From contig NZ_CP032157.1 of NCBI RefSeq assembly GCF_003555545.1, positions 5,398,546 through 5,462,545 on the forward strand: a stretch of 64,000 nucleotides of DNA, written 5' to 3'. The position numbers and the translations under genes are program-made. This document shows, piece by piece, positions 24,768 to 34,651 of the stretch. Within the stretch, counting starts at the first letter, position 1, and the number at the start of each line of letters is the position of its first letter. Source of the stretch: Paraflavitalea soli. Its GTDB lineage: Bacteria > Bacteroidota > Bacteroidia > Chitinophagales > Chitinophagaceae. Below the pieces are notes generated by a model. It searched no databases. It saw nothing but the letters and a program-made list of their open reading frames with translations, and was not told the DNA's origin.

Positions 24768-24848
24768 ACAGCCCGGGGCATACAGCCGGCACGCAAACCC
24801 TTATCCTTTTTGTTGTAAATTTATAAGTGCATTTTTCAACTTACGATC

Positions 24849-25742
24849 ATGGAATATGTAGACATCCAGTCCATTTCGGCCCTGCACGATTTCTTCCGCT
24901 ACGAAAAACCGCAGCATCCCCTGGTAACCGTCATTGACCTGGCCAGGGTCGACCGATCGCACCGGATACCGGGCGCCTCCTACCGCCTGAACCTCTATTC
25001 CATTGCCTGCAAAAAAATAGAAGGCTCCTTTAAATATGGGCGCACAGATTACGACTTTTCCGAAGGCTCCCTCATGTTTACCGCCCCACACCAGGTCTTA
25101 ACTCCCGGCATTGAGAACAAAGTGGAGGGCTGGGCCATCTATATCCACCCCGATTTCCTGCATGCCAGCAGCAGGGGACAAAAACTCACTGCCTATTCAT
25201 TTTTTGGCTATGATACCCACGAGTGCCTGCATATTTCAGACACAGAAAAAAAAGTGCTGGAAGATTGTCTGCAGAATATCAAACGCGAGATAGCGATGAA
25301 CCTCGATACCCACTCCCACAACCTCATCCTCACCAACCTCGAACTGCTCTTATCTTATTGCGCCCGGTTTTACGACCGGCAGTTCCTTACCAGGGTCAAA
25401 GCAAGCAATGACCTGGTAGAGCAATTCGACAGGCTTCTCAACGATTACTTCGCACAGGAGGCGCCCATTGAGTCAGGTATCCCCGATGTAAAATATTTCG
25501 CCGCACGCCTCAACCTCTCGGCCAATTACCTCTCCGACCTGTTGAGCAAATACACCGGCAAGTCTACCCAGGAACACATCCATTTGAAGTTGATCGACAA
25601 AGCAAAGTCTTTATTATGGAGCACCCAAAGCCCCATCAGCTCCATCGCTTACGACCTGGGATTTGAACATCCATCCCACTTCACCAAATTATTCAAAAGT
25701 AAAACCGGTTATTCTCCCCGCGAATACAGGAGTATGAATTAA
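24849..25742 (+). CDS. AraC-family transcriptional regulator
   Basis: 297 residues: an N-terminal cupin-like sensing domain (about 1-170) and a C-terminal pair of helix-turn-helix motifs (FAARLNLSANYLSDLLSKYT; SISSIAYDLGFEHPSHFTKL is the second). It probably regulates the SDR gene just upstream or a linked pathway. The 3' side carries the tandem hairpin repeats at 25781-25889 before the convergent DUF4870 gene. Confidence 0.92.
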   Translation: MEYVDIQSISALHDFFRYEKPQHPLVTVIDLARVDRSHRIPGASYRLNLYSIACKKIEGSFKYGRTDYDFSEGSLMFTAPHQVLTPGIENKVEGWAIYIHPDFLHASSRGQKLTAYSFFGYDTHECLHISDTEKKVLEDCLQNIKREIAMNLDTHSHNLILTNLELLLSYCARFYDRQFLTRVKASNDLVEQFDRLLNDYFAQEAPIESGIPDVKYFAARLNLSANYLSDLLSKYTGKSTQEHIHLKLIDKAKSLLWSTQSPISSIAYDLGFEHPSHFTKLFKSKTGYSPREYRSMN

Positions 25743-25780
25743 GAAAGAGATGTCAGGCTGAGCTTGTCGAAGCCGTTTGT

Positions 25781-25889
25781 AGGGTGAGCCGCCCTTGTCA
25801 GGGTGAGTCGCCTTTGTCAGGGTGGGTCGCCCTTGTCAGGGTGGGTTCCCCTTGTCAGGGTGGGTCGCCCTCCAAGGGCGGCTCACCCT
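25781..25889 (+). repeat. 19-bp tandem repeat (4-5 units) ending in a hairpin
   Basis: AGGGTGRGYCGCCCTTGTC-type units start at 25781, 25800, 25819 and 25838. A fifth unit at 25857 is followed at 25875-25889 by the inverted arm AGGGCGGCTCACCCT, making the REP-like hairpin. A separate word GTCAGGCTGAGCTTGTCGAA lies just before (25752-25771). It sits between convergent genes and probably terminates both. Confidence 0.85.
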
Positions 25890-25930
25890 GACGCTGAAGT
25901 AGTTTGTCAAAGCCTGTCTTTCTTCCCGAC

Positions 25931-26305
25931 TTACCTGATCAACCGGATACAGAAAGGATAACGGTATAGCTTACCTTCACTGGCGCGTATAGTAGCAACG
26001 ATGATGAGAATAATAGCCACAATACTCAGGGCCCACAGCAGGAATATGCCAATGATCACAAAGATCAGGATACAGCAGATAATAGCATAGATGATCAGCG
26101 AGATCTGGAAGTTCAGCGATTCCTTCGCATGCTCTGCCACAAACTTCGAATCATCTTTCTTCACCAGGTAAATGACCAATGGCGCCCAGAATGCAACTAC
26201 CAGGCACAATACATGACTGAGAATAGCCATCGTACGTTCATCCGAAGTAGGCGTATACAAGGGCTGCTCTTCGCTGCCCAGAAATGAATTAGGCTGCTGG
26301 CTCAT
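25931..26305 (-). CDS. DUF4870-family small membrane protein
   Basis: 124 residues. A polar N-terminus is followed by TSDERTMAILSHVLCLVVAF, a Lys/Asp stretch with AKESLNFQIS, and two further hydrophobic segments. This is the layout of DUF4870 (Tic20-like) proteins, whose role is not established. It is a single-gene unit between the repeat block and the DUF11 gene. Confidence 0.85.
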   Translation of the reverse strand: MSQQPNSFLGSEEQPLYTPTSDERTMAILSHVLCLVVAFWAPLVIYLVKKDDSKFVAEHAKESLNFQISLIIYAIICCILIFVIIGIFLLWALSIVAIILIIVATIRASEGKLYRYPFCIRLIR

Positions 26306-26462
26306 AATGTTTATGTTTTAAGTATATAGAATAAGTAGCTGTTCCTGCTATTTTATTACACCCTGCACCGCACTATTAAGTTACTGATTATCCACACCAT
26401 TACATAAAAATAATTTACCATATTAATCAGGTGCCCTTTCCAGTCCTGCAGGCCGCCAACTA

Positions 26463-26496
26463 AAAAGGGGCGCATCGCCGTGATGCCGCCCCCTTC
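26463..26496 (-). terminator. Terminator of the DUF11 gene
   Basis: AAGGGGCGCATC pairs with GATGCCGCCCCCTT with one bulge region. On the minus strand the hairpin is followed by TTTTT. Confidence 0.7.
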
Positions 26497-26519
26497 ATGG
26501 TTTCGTGAAAACTGAAGAA

Positions 26520-28886
26520 CTATCGTTTTAATAATTTCTGCTGGTACAGGTCATCCGTGCCCGCCATCAGTTCCATCACATAAGTGCCGGCAGCCAGCCC
26601 GTCGGGCGCCTGGATGTTCAGCGTATGCGTGCCCTTGCTCAAAGATTCTATAGCACGGTACACCACCCGCCCATACATATCCAGTAAGCGCACCTGCACT
26701 TTTTCCGCACTCCGCAGGGTAAGCTGCACATGGATCTCTTTATCAAAAGGGTTGGGCATGATGCGCGCTACCTGCAGGTTTTGCTGACTGATCTTTACAA
26801 TCGGCGAATACGTATATGCCCCGTTCACCCCCACCACCTTCAACCGGTAATAGCGGGTAAGCGCAGCAGTATTGCCCGCATCGGTAAACTGGTAATTGTT
26901 GATACCCGTATTATTGCCCTTGCTGTTCACCTTGCCCAGCGCCGCAAACCCCGTTCCATCCGCCGAGTACTCCACCTCATAATAAGCTATATTATGCTCA
27001 TCCTTTACACTCCATTGCAGCAACGATCTTTCATCGAGCAGGCTGGCCTTCACCGACAGCGTATTGGCAGCCAGCACACCGTTCGCATAGAAACAGGTAG
27101 GGTGCAATCCACCGCCGCCCTGCGTAGGATCATTCGTATTGATAAAGATCGTATTGCCATTCTGATCAAACAGCATCACCTTCGATTGGTTACACACATA
27201 CGTATTCGGCTGCGTCTTCACCCTAAAGGTCATCACCACCTTAAAAGGCGCACCGGGTTTAATAATACCATTCGATTGCCCCAGCGTGCTGATCAACCGG
27301 CCCCCCGCTATGGAAAACGGCATGCTGCCGCTTACATCTGCCACCGTCACCCCATTCAGTTTGGTAGAACCGGGAATATAATTGGTAGAAGCCGGTATGC
27401 CATCATACAGTTTTACACCGGCAGCATTCAGGTTGCCCGTATTCATTACTTCGATCACATACTCCACCGTATCGCCGCCTACTACATCCGGGCGGCCATT
27501 GATATTGCGGTAGGTCTTATTGGCCACCAGCACAGGCGCCAGTACCGGGAAACCACAACTGGTATAGTCACCATTCGTCCATACATTGTTGAGCGAGTCA
27601 GTCACGATCGACACACCCGCCATCGAAGCCAGGTTTACATTAAACACATTGCGGTAAGCCCCGCCGATATACACATTACCCGCCGGGTCTACCGCCATTG
27701 AATTGGAAGTACCGGGAAAAGGATTCACTGCACCGAGAAAAGTAGAGATCTTCGTATTGGGATTAATTTTATACAGGTTACTGGAATTAGCGATCAGGTA
27801 CAGGTTACCCGATCCGTCTCCAAAAATATCACCACCACTTTCTGCCAGGATATTGTTCACCCCATTGTTCGCATCATTGACCAAAGCGCCCAGCCTCACG
27901 ATAATGGGAGTGCCCGTCACGGCATCGATCGAAAACTGGATAATATCGCGGCCATTCTGTGTAATGGCATAACCAAACCCATCCGAACAAAAGGACATCC
28001 GGTTAATGTTCCAGCCACTCGACAGGTTGGTCTCCAGTGGATAACCTACAAACTGCTTGGCACAGATCGTCGGCGCATTGAGGTCTATATAACTCAGGTC
28101 CTGGGCAGCATTGGAATAATTGTTTACAAAATAGATCCGGTTGGTCTTTTTATCATAAGCAAGGGCAGAAGCATAGGTAAGCACACTGCCATTGGGCAGC
28201 GGAGCATTGGTAAGCGCATCAAAACAAAGCCCGTTGGCGCCATCGTATATCATAGGACTGGCCATCCCATTCGTGGTATTCACCATCTTGATATACCGGT
28301 AAGGCTTATTGGAAGGCGATTGAGGAACCCCCGTGGTAGTTTCTGATGTAGATTGATACACGATCGAACAGAACGGATCGGGCGTCAGGTTGGTAAACAC
28401 CGTATTGGAACTCTGCGTTACGGTCACACCCTGGCTGGTACATTCCAGCATGGCAAAGTTGGAGATATTGCCCCCGTTGGCCGTCACCTTTACCCTGAAC
28501 TTGATCGTAGCCGGCGCATTTGGGATCAGCACACCCACACCCCCCGCCGGCGATTTGATAAGCCCCCCCGTATTGGCATAAGGCATCTTGCCCGTAGCAT
28601 CGGGCACAGCTACCCCATTCAGCGTGGTAGTGCCGGCGATATACGCACTGCCCGGAGGGATATTATCGTACAGCGTGGAACTGGTAAGATTGACCGTCGA
28701 CAGGTTTTTTACGATGATCGTGTACTCCAGCACATTACCTTCCACAGCCAGCGTACCATTGCTATTGGTGGTGATATTGGCCACCGATTTGCTCAGGTCC
28801 ACACTTTGGGCCTGTGTATCCTCTGCCATGCCCCATAGGAGCAGGACCAGGATGAGTACAATTAGGATAGTAGATCTGGTTTTCAT
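26520..28886 (-). CDS. Secreted DUF11-repeat protein with T9SS type A sorting domain
   Basis: 788 residues. A signal peptide (residues 1-26) is followed by a DUF11 domain (VEGNVLEYTIIVKNLSTVNL; NIPPGSAYIAGTTTLNGV), a beta-propeller-like middle, a second DUF11 copy (GGDTVEYVIEVMNTGNLNAA) and a C-terminal T9SS sorting domain starting ARIMPNPFDKEIHVQL and ending QQKLLKR. The protein should be exported across the outer membrane and attached to the surface or released. Structural or adhesive roles are common for such proteins; a specific function is not evident. Confidence 0.88.
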   Translation of the reverse strand: MKTRSTILIVLILVLLLWGMAEDTQAQSVDLSKSVANITTNSNGTLAVEGNVLEYTIIVKNLSTVNLTSSTLYDNIPPGSAYIAGTTTLNGVAVPDATGKMPYANTGGLIKSPAGGVGVLIPNAPATIKFRVKVTANGGNISNFAMLECTSQGVTVTQSSNTVFTNLTPDPFCSIVYQSTSETTTGVPQSPSNKPYRYIKMVNTTNGMASPMIYDGANGLCFDALTNAPLPNGSVLTYASALAYDKKTNRIYFVNNYSNAAQDLSYIDLNAPTICAKQFVGYPLETNLSSGWNINRMSFCSDGFGYAITQNGRDIIQFSIDAVTGTPIIVRLGALVNDANNGVNNILAESGGDIFGDGSGNLYLIANSSNLYKINPNTKISTFLGAVNPFPGTSNSMAVDPAGNVYIGGAYRNVFNVNLASMAGVSIVTDSLNNVWTNGDYTSCGFPVLAPVLVANKTYRNINGRPDVVGGDTVEYVIEVMNTGNLNAAGVKLYDGIPASTNYIPGSTKLNGVTVADVSGSMPFSIAGGRLISTLGQSNGIIKPGAPFKVVMTFRVKTQPNTYVCNQSKVMLFDQNGNTIFINTNDPTQGGGGLHPTCFYANGVLAANTLSVKASLLDERSLLQWSVKDEHNIAYYEVEYSADGTGFAALGKVNSKGNNTGINNYQFTDAGNTAALTRYYRLKVVGVNGAYTYSPIVKISQQNLQVARIMPNPFDKEIHVQLTLRSAEKVQVRLLDMYGRVVYRAIESLSKGTHTLNIQAPDGLAAGTYVMELMAGTDDLYQQKLLKR

Positions 28887-28954
28887 TGAAATGGATTTGC
28901 AGTTAAAATATTGAACATGGTCTGCTGCCCCTTGCAGAAGCAGCCGTTTTGGAA

Positions 28955-31657
28955 CTATTGCCTGATCATTTTAAATACCCTCTCTTCTCCTGTTTGCAGG
29001 TTACGGGTTCGCACCAGGTATACCTGTGCAGGCCATTGGCCTATGTCCACCTGCCGGTCAGTCACCCCACGCTCTACAACCACCGACTGTTGGTACCGCA
29101 TCCTGCCGGCGATATCAGTGATCGTTACCAATACCGTTGCTTTCGCAGCCAGGTTGAACCGCAGGTGCAGCATATTTTCAACCGGGTTGGGATAAAGCTG
29201 TATACCATGCGCCGTCAGTACCGTCAGCGATACCATCCGGCTGTAATCTGCCCGGCCGCGCTTGTCCACCGCCTTTACCCGGTAATAGTTCACAGCGCCG
29301 GGTTGTACATCCACAAACCGGTAGGCGGCTCCTGCCGCCACCGTGCCGATCGTCACAAAATGCGCTCCGTCATCCGACCGCTCTACCTCAAAGTGATCAT
29401 GGTTATTGTCGGTCACCGCCTCCCAGCTAATTTGCGCGCCCTGCGTGGTGCGCACCGCATTGATGCTGATAAACCGCACCGGCAGCAATTGCAGCGTCGA
29501 TTTCACGATCTCGATATTATCGATGTAAAAACCATCCGCATTATCAGAGCTGTTGGAGGTAAACCGGAAACGGAAGTTCACCGCCCCATGGCCCAGGTAG
29601 TTGCGGAGATCGATCACTTCCCGCGTCCACGCTTCACGCATACCCGTGAGCGCCGGCTGGTTGCCCAGCGTACCCACATCTTCACACACCGTGTTGATGC
29701 CGCATACCGGTTGAAAAGTACCGCCCGTTGATAATTGCACCTGCAGCTTATCGTATGCATTCTCTGCCCGGTGCCTTACCCAAAAAGATAAATAGGCAGC
29801 CGTCGCATCCGACAGGTCGATATTACTATTGTAAGTAGCTGTAGAGGTCTGGCCCGCCGTATAATTGCCCGAAGGTGATTCACTCAGCGACCGGCTGCCC
29901 TGGTAAGCCGAACCCGTGCTGGTGCCCCAGGCGCCGGACAGCGTCCAGTTGCTGTTGGAGGTCCACTCCATATTATCGCTGAATACAGCTTCCGGCTGAA
30001 ATATTTTGGTGATCGTATCATACTGGTTGATACCACCCGAATTGACCTGGTATACAAACCTTATCCTTGATCCCGCAGCCAAAGTAGCCGGCAGGGTATA
30101 GCTGATGCCGCGTTGTACCGAATCAAAATAGTTGGCAAAACTGTTAACAGTTACCGGGCTGCCAACCCCCTGTATATTTTCGATCGGTATGATCGATACC
30201 GTCACCGGGGCATTCGTAATACCGATGCGGCGCAGACTGAAATTAAAATTACCCGTCACCGTATTAACAGCCACCGTATTCATATCCTGCACCTCAAAAT
30301 AAGAACCCGCCATATAAGCCATCTGCAGGTTGGCAAAGAACATGCTTTTGGCGAGCGGGATAATATTCTCCGGATCGGGCCAGAAACCAAATCCCGCATT
30401 GCCCGGCCCTACTTCTACCGTATACCCATAGGTTTTTTGTTTGGTGCCTGCCCCAATATCACCCGTTATATGCCAGTCCCGCGAATTGCCTACCGCATAA
30501 TAACCTACCGTGGCCATGCCATCGCCGGCAAAATAGCCGTTGTAGCGGGCCATCAGCGCCGAAGCATAACTATAAAAAGAAAGATCGGGTGAGGTAAAAC
30601 TATGATTGGCCGGACGGCCATAAGGAGTTACATAATAATTGCCATAAGCATGATGATCGATGGCAATCGTGAAATGCCGCGTCTCTGCAAAAGCCCGGAT
30701 CGCCTGGGTTTCCGGCTCCGAAAAAGCAGAGGGACCTACATACGCATCATCACCCGGATCATGGGAAGTGCTGATGCCTGCACCGGTTACGCCCCAGTCC
30801 ACATTATAATTCCGGTTGAGATCTACCCCGTAATCTCCGCCGCCATTGTTACGGCGGTTCTTCCGCCACATGCCGCCACCCGAAGGCGCGCTCGTCTCAT
30901 TGTACCGGTAACCATCCGGGTTCACACAGGGCAAAAAGAAAAGCTCACGGCTGTCCACCAGTTCTTTGATGCGGTTATCCGTGGCATAATTTTCTACCAG
31001 GTATTGCATGAAGAAAAACAGGTTCATCATACTCATGCCTTCCCGGGCATGGTGCAGGCCCGTATAAAATGCTTCCGGCTCTCCTTCATCAGTCGCCACA
31101 TTGTCCGATATCTTCACCACGATCATCGGCCTCCCTTCCAGGCTGGTGCCCGGCAATACGATCTTCTGCACAAGGGAAGGATAGTTATGCACCAGCGAAT
31201 CGATGCGTTGCTGTATTTCCTGCCAGCTATAATACCCGCCATACGAGCCGGGAATAAAACCCGCCGGCACCGCTACATTCGTAAGGTGCGAACCACAGGG
31301 GCTTTCAAATTGCAGCTTGCCATTGAGCATGATGGCATCCGGTTGCTTGTAGAAGTTTTCCTTCCGGGCATATTGTTGAAAGTGCGCCGCTTCATCCGCT
31401 ATTAATACAGAATAGGCCACGCCCGTTTTTTGCAGGATGGCCAGCGCCTTATTATCAATGGTAGTAATAAAAGTATTTTCCTCCTTATTCAATTCCCCAT
31501 GATCAAATTCAACCCCCTGCGCTTGCAGCCAGGCCAGCCCTTCACGGGGTATCCTGAGGCTCACCCTGCTATAGGTGGTCTGCGCACAAATGGTGGTAGT
31601 TAAAGTGATCAATGGTACGGCAATTAAATAATGAAGCGGTTTCATAGGCTTAGACAT
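28955..31657 (-). CDS. Secreted zinc carboxypeptidase (M14) with T9SS sorting domain
   Basis: 900 residues. Signal peptide (ending CAQ, residue 25-26), M14 domain from about 140 with the zinc motif HxxE (H203, E206 in GLHHAREGM), NPDGYRYN, zinc His in IDHHAYGN and catalytic Glu in YTVEVGPG. Then come beta-sandwich domains (a jelly-roll around SDNMEWTSNSNWTLSGAWGT) and a C-terminal T9SS domain (IQLYPNPVENMLHLRF to FKMIRQ). It would digest peptides outside the cell. It lies 68 bp upstream of the DUF11 gene, which may be co-transcribed. A second start at 31645 (MKPLHYL) is possible. Confidence 0.92.
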   Translation of the reverse strand: MSKPMKPLHYLIAVPLITLTTTICAQTTYSRVSLRIPREGLAWLQAQGVEFDHGELNKEENTFITTIDNKALAILQKTGVAYSVLIADEAAHFQQYARKENFYKQPDAIMLNGKLQFESPCGSHLTNVAVPAGFIPGSYGGYYSWQEIQQRIDSLVHNYPSLVQKIVLPGTSLEGRPMIVVKISDNVATDEGEPEAFYTGLHHAREGMSMMNLFFFMQYLVENYATDNRIKELVDSRELFFLPCVNPDGYRYNETSAPSGGGMWRKNRRNNGGGDYGVDLNRNYNVDWGVTGAGISTSHDPGDDAYVGPSAFSEPETQAIRAFAETRHFTIAIDHHAYGNYYVTPYGRPANHSFTSPDLSFYSYASALMARYNGYFAGDGMATVGYYAVGNSRDWHITGDIGAGTKQKTYGYTVEVGPGNAGFGFWPDPENIIPLAKSMFFANLQMAYMAGSYFEVQDMNTVAVNTVTGNFNFSLRRIGITNAPVTVSIIPIENIQGVGSPVTVNSFANYFDSVQRGISYTLPATLAAGSRIRFVYQVNSGGINQYDTITKIFQPEAVFSDNMEWTSNSNWTLSGAWGTSTGSAYQGSRSLSESPSGNYTAGQTSTATYNSNIDLSDATAAYLSFWVRHRAENAYDKLQVQLSTGGTFQPVCGINTVCEDVGTLGNQPALTGMREAWTREVIDLRNYLGHGAVNFRFRFTSNSSDNADGFYIDNIEIVKSTLQLLPVRFISINAVRTTQGAQISWEAVTDNNHDHFEVERSDDGAHFVTIGTVAAGAAYRFVDVQPGAVNYYRVKAVDKRGRADYSRMVSLTVLTAHGIQLYPNPVENMLHLRFNLAAKATVLVTITDIAGRMRYQQSVVVERGVTDRQVDIGQWPAQVYLVRTRNLQTGEERVFKMIRQ

Positions 31658-32283
31658 TTAGGGATATGGTTAGCAGGCCCTCTACCGGGGTTAGGTAAAA
31701 GGAAACCCTTACGACCCGTCAGGTCGTTTCAACACGCCATAGACGTGCTGCACTTTTTTATAAGTGTTCAGTAAATGTTTACGATCGCCGGTAAAATGGC
31801 GGGTGACAGAAGATGACCGAATGACCGTTGCGGCACATACGCGTATGCGCGCGCTTGTTGGATAGTGAGTACAAGTGTTTCATAGTACAGAATTTTTGTA
31901 CTGGATTAAATGATTATAATGGTAGCCTGTTGGCTTCAAAGCGGGGGTTATCAGGCGGGTCGATCCGGCCTGCGCTCAGGGAAAAAAGCAAAAATGTTCG
32001 CCTCGCAACCGGGGTTTACGGTGGAGGCCTTTCTACGGGAGAGGGTTAATACAAGAGTAGATCATTTTTTTTAGCCATGCAAGGTAGAATCCCTATGGGG
32101 AAACCACGTACAACTACAATTCACCCACCCCAACCCACAAATACTCCCGTTCGCATTACTCGCCTCTTTTACAATTAGTTGAATAGCAAAGTGGGTCGCC
32201 CTGCAGGGCTGCAAGGGAGCATGGCAGGGGCGGCTCACCCTGGCTATTCCGTACCCGGCCAGACAATTAACTTTATAATATTA
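31658..32283. other. Gene-free intergenic region with hairpins and palindromes
   Basis: No convincing gene in 626 bp. Visible structures: ACGACC/GGTCGT hairpin near 31708-31724, a CACG/CGTG dyad near 31735-31750, a 12-bp perfect palindrome CATACGCGTATG at 31836-31847 and the REP-like hairpin at 32191-32240. The divergent promoters of the carboxypeptidase and TonB genes must lie here. Confidence 0.6.
32181..32249. repeat. REP-like hairpin, third copy
   Basis: GTGGGTCGCCCTGC (32191-32204) pairs with GCAGGGGCGGCTCACCC (32224-32240, one bulged G), and outer arms GAATAGC (32181) and GCTATTC (32243) also pair. Confidence 0.75.
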
Positions 32284-32315
32284 TTTGGTTTATTTTATAA
32301 ACTACTTTAGTTTTG
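32284..32315 (+). promoter_or_regulatory. Bacteroidota-type promoter of the TonB receptor gene
   Basis: TTTG (-33, 32284-32287) and TAGTTTTG (-7, 32308-32315) separated by 20 bp match the phylum's sigma-ABfr consensus TTTG/TAnnTTTG. It sits 20 bp before ATG 32336 and rules out the upstream in-frame start at 32285. Confidence 0.65.
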
Positions 32316-32335
32316 GATCACAAACAACCGCTACC

Positions 32336-34606
32336 ATGTTCAAATTGATTCCCCTCATCCTTTTACTCCTCACCTGGATCGCAGGTTCAGCCCAGACCAC
32401 CGTATCCGGCAAAGTGAAGGATGGGAAAGGCCGCCTCATTAACGGCGCCAGTATAGCCATCAAAGACTCTTACGACGGAGGCACCTCCGATTCTACCGGT
32501 CAATACCGGTTCAAAACCACCGAAAAAGGAGAACAGACCCTGCTGGTCACCTCCATCGGTTACAAATTGTACGAGCAAAAGGTCACCCTCTCCGGCACAT
32601 CCATCACCGTGGATGTGCTGCTCAAAGAGGAACCCAACGAGTTGACAGCCGTAGTGATCACCGCCGGCACCTTCGAAGCCAGCGATACCAAACGCGCCAC
32701 CGTGCTCAACCCCATCGACATTGTTACCACCGCCAGCGCCAATGGCGATATCACCAGCGCCATCAAAACCCTCCCCGGTGCACAGCAGGTAGGAGAAAGT
32801 GAAGGCCTCTTCGTGCGCGGTGGCACCGCCCAGGAAACCAAAGTATTCATCGACGGCACCCTGGTCAATAACTTTTTCTTCAGCAGTGTACCCGATATCG
32901 CCCAGCGCGGCCGCTTCACCCCTTTTATTTTTAAAGGAACAGTATTCAGCTCAGGCGGCTACTCTGCCTTATACGGACAGGCTTTGTCCGCTGCACTGAT
33001 CCTCGAATCCATCGACCTGCCCGAACAATCCTCTGCCAGCCTGGGCATATCTACGGTAGGATTGAGCGGGGGCTATCAACAATTGTCCAAAAAGAAAAAC
33101 GCCAGCTGGGGCATCAACTACAACTATACCAACCTGGCGGCTTATTTCGCCCTGGTCAAACAAAGGGTAGACAATTTCCATACACCCGAATTTCACAACG
33201 GTGAATTTAATTTTCGCGTCAAGACCTCCAAAACAGGGATGCTCAAATTCTATGGCTATTCCAATTACAGCAACCTGGGTGTGCGCAGGGGCGATATAGA
33301 TTCAACCGATCTTAAAAATGCCTTTAAGCTCACCAACTTCAACGTATACGCCAACCTTTCCTGGAAAGAAAAGCTGGGCAAAAAGTGGAAACTCTATATG
33401 GGTACTTCCTACAGTGACAACACCGACAAGATCAACAATGAATTGCAGAACCAGGCCAACGAGCCCCAGCATATAGAAGATGATCCCTATGGTAGCAAAA
33501 GCTTCCAGGCCAAATCCTATGGAAGCCTCGCCCAGATCAAGGCCGTATTGGAAAGAAGACTCTATGGCCTGAGCGCTATCCGCTTTGGCGGCGAATACAT
33601 GTACTTTAAAGACCGTACCGATTTCACCAACCGCTTTGTAGCCAAAACACAAAACAGTATCGACGACCAGTTCAAAGCTGCCTTTGCCGAGACGGATATT
33701 TACATCACCAACGACCTGGCAGCCAAAGTAGGCGGACGGCTCGAACATTCCTCCCTGCTGAACAAAGCCAATATTGTTCCCCGCATTTCACTCGCCTACA
33801 AGCTCACCGATAAAGCACAGGCATCACTGGCCTACGGCGTATTTTACCAAAAGCCCGAGAAGGATTATTTCCTGCGGGGTTATACCTTCAACGACCTGGC
33901 CTATACAAAAGCCACCCACTACATTGCCAATGTACAGAAGGTGACCAGGGATTACACCCTGCGCGTGGAAGCCTTTTACAAGAAATACAACGAGCTCACC
34001 AAAACCTTTACCTCCAGCGGCAGCAAGGTGATCGACAGTGTGGGCGGCGGCGGCTTTGGCCATGCAAAAGGTATTGAAGTGTTCTGGAGAGACCGTAAGA
34101 CCTTCAAGAATGTTGATTACTGGATCTCTTACTCCTATCTCGATACCAAAAGGGATTACCTCAATTATCCCTATGCTATTCAGCCCAACTTCGCAGCCAA
34201 ACATACAGCCAGCCTGGTGGTAAAGAAGTTTGTTTCCAAACTCAAAACACAGTTCAACGGTTCTTATACCTTTGCCTCTGGCCGGCCTTATTACAATATC
34301 CGCTACGACAATGGCAGCGCCAAATTCACCATTGCAGAGCAGGGTAAGACCATCCCCTACCACAGCATGAGCTTTAGTGTCAACTACCTGCCCAATATCG
34401 GTAAGCAGGGCGCTAAAAGATTTGCCGTATGGGTGTTCTCCGTCAACAATGTGATCGGCAACAACCAGGTATTCGGCTACAACTTCTCTGCCGATGGCAC
34501 ACGGAAAGAAGCCGTGGGCCCAACAGCCAAACGTTTCTTCTTCCTCGGTTGCTTCCTGAGTTTTGGCGTAGACCGTACAGACGATGTGATCAATAGTAAT
34601 TTATAA
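32336..34606 (+). CDS. TonB-dependent outer membrane receptor
   Basis: 756 residues from ATG 32336. Signal peptide (MFKLIPLILLLLTWIAGSAQ), then a CarboxypepD_reg-like domain (TTVSGKVKDGKGRLINGASI), a plug (TLPGAQQVGESEGLFVRGGT) and a 22-strand-type barrel to the C-terminus. It transports a large or rare nutrient with TonB energy. No SusD partner follows; the next gene is a small secreted protein, so this is not a SusCD pair. The substrate is unknown. Confidence 0.9.
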   Translation: MFKLIPLILLLLTWIAGSAQTTVSGKVKDGKGRLINGASIAIKDSYDGGTSDSTGQYRFKTTEKGEQTLLVTSIGYKLYEQKVTLSGTSITVDVLLKEEPNELTAVVITAGTFEASDTKRATVLNPIDIVTTASANGDITSAIKTLPGAQQVGESEGLFVRGGTAQETKVFIDGTLVNNFFFSSVPDIAQRGRFTPFIFKGTVFSSGGYSALYGQALSAALILESIDLPEQSSASLGISTVGLSGGYQQLSKKKNASWGINYNYTNLAAYFALVKQRVDNFHTPEFHNGEFNFRVKTSKTGMLKFYGYSNYSNLGVRRGDIDSTDLKNAFKLTNFNVYANLSWKEKLGKKWKLYMGTSYSDNTDKINNELQNQANEPQHIEDDPYGSKSFQAKSYGSLAQIKAVLERRLYGLSAIRFGGEYMYFKDRTDFTNRFVAKTQNSIDDQFKAAFAETDIYITNDLAAKVGGRLEHSSLLNKANIVPRISLAYKLTDKAQASLAYGVFYQKPEKDYFLRGYTFNDLAYTKATHYIANVQKVTRDYTLRVEAFYKKYNELTKTFTSSGSKVIDSVGGGGFGHAKGIEVFWRDRKTFKNVDYWISYSYLDTKRDYLNYPYAIQPNFAAKHTASLVVKKFVSKLKTQFNGSYTFASGRPYYNIRYDNGSAKFTIAEQGKTIPYHSMSFSVNYLPNIGKQGAKRFAVWVFSVNNVIGNNQVFGYNFSADGTRKEAVGPTAKRFFFLGCFLSFGVDRTDDVINSNL

Positions 34607-34651
34607 AAACAAAGAAATAATTTACCAAACAATTATATAAAAAACAGCAAT

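Noticed and set aside
25781-25889. CRISPR-like repeat-spacer array
   Set aside because: Units of 19 bp follow each other directly with no unique spacers.
26730-27701. 323-codon plus-strand frame inside the DUF11 gene
   Set aside because: Antisense shadow of a well-supported secreted protein; rich in His/Arg as typical for a reversed frame.
31828-32049. 73-codon open frame in the gap before the TonB gene
   Set aside because: Overlaps palindromic DNA, shows no domain or signal peptide and has no promoter; probably chance.
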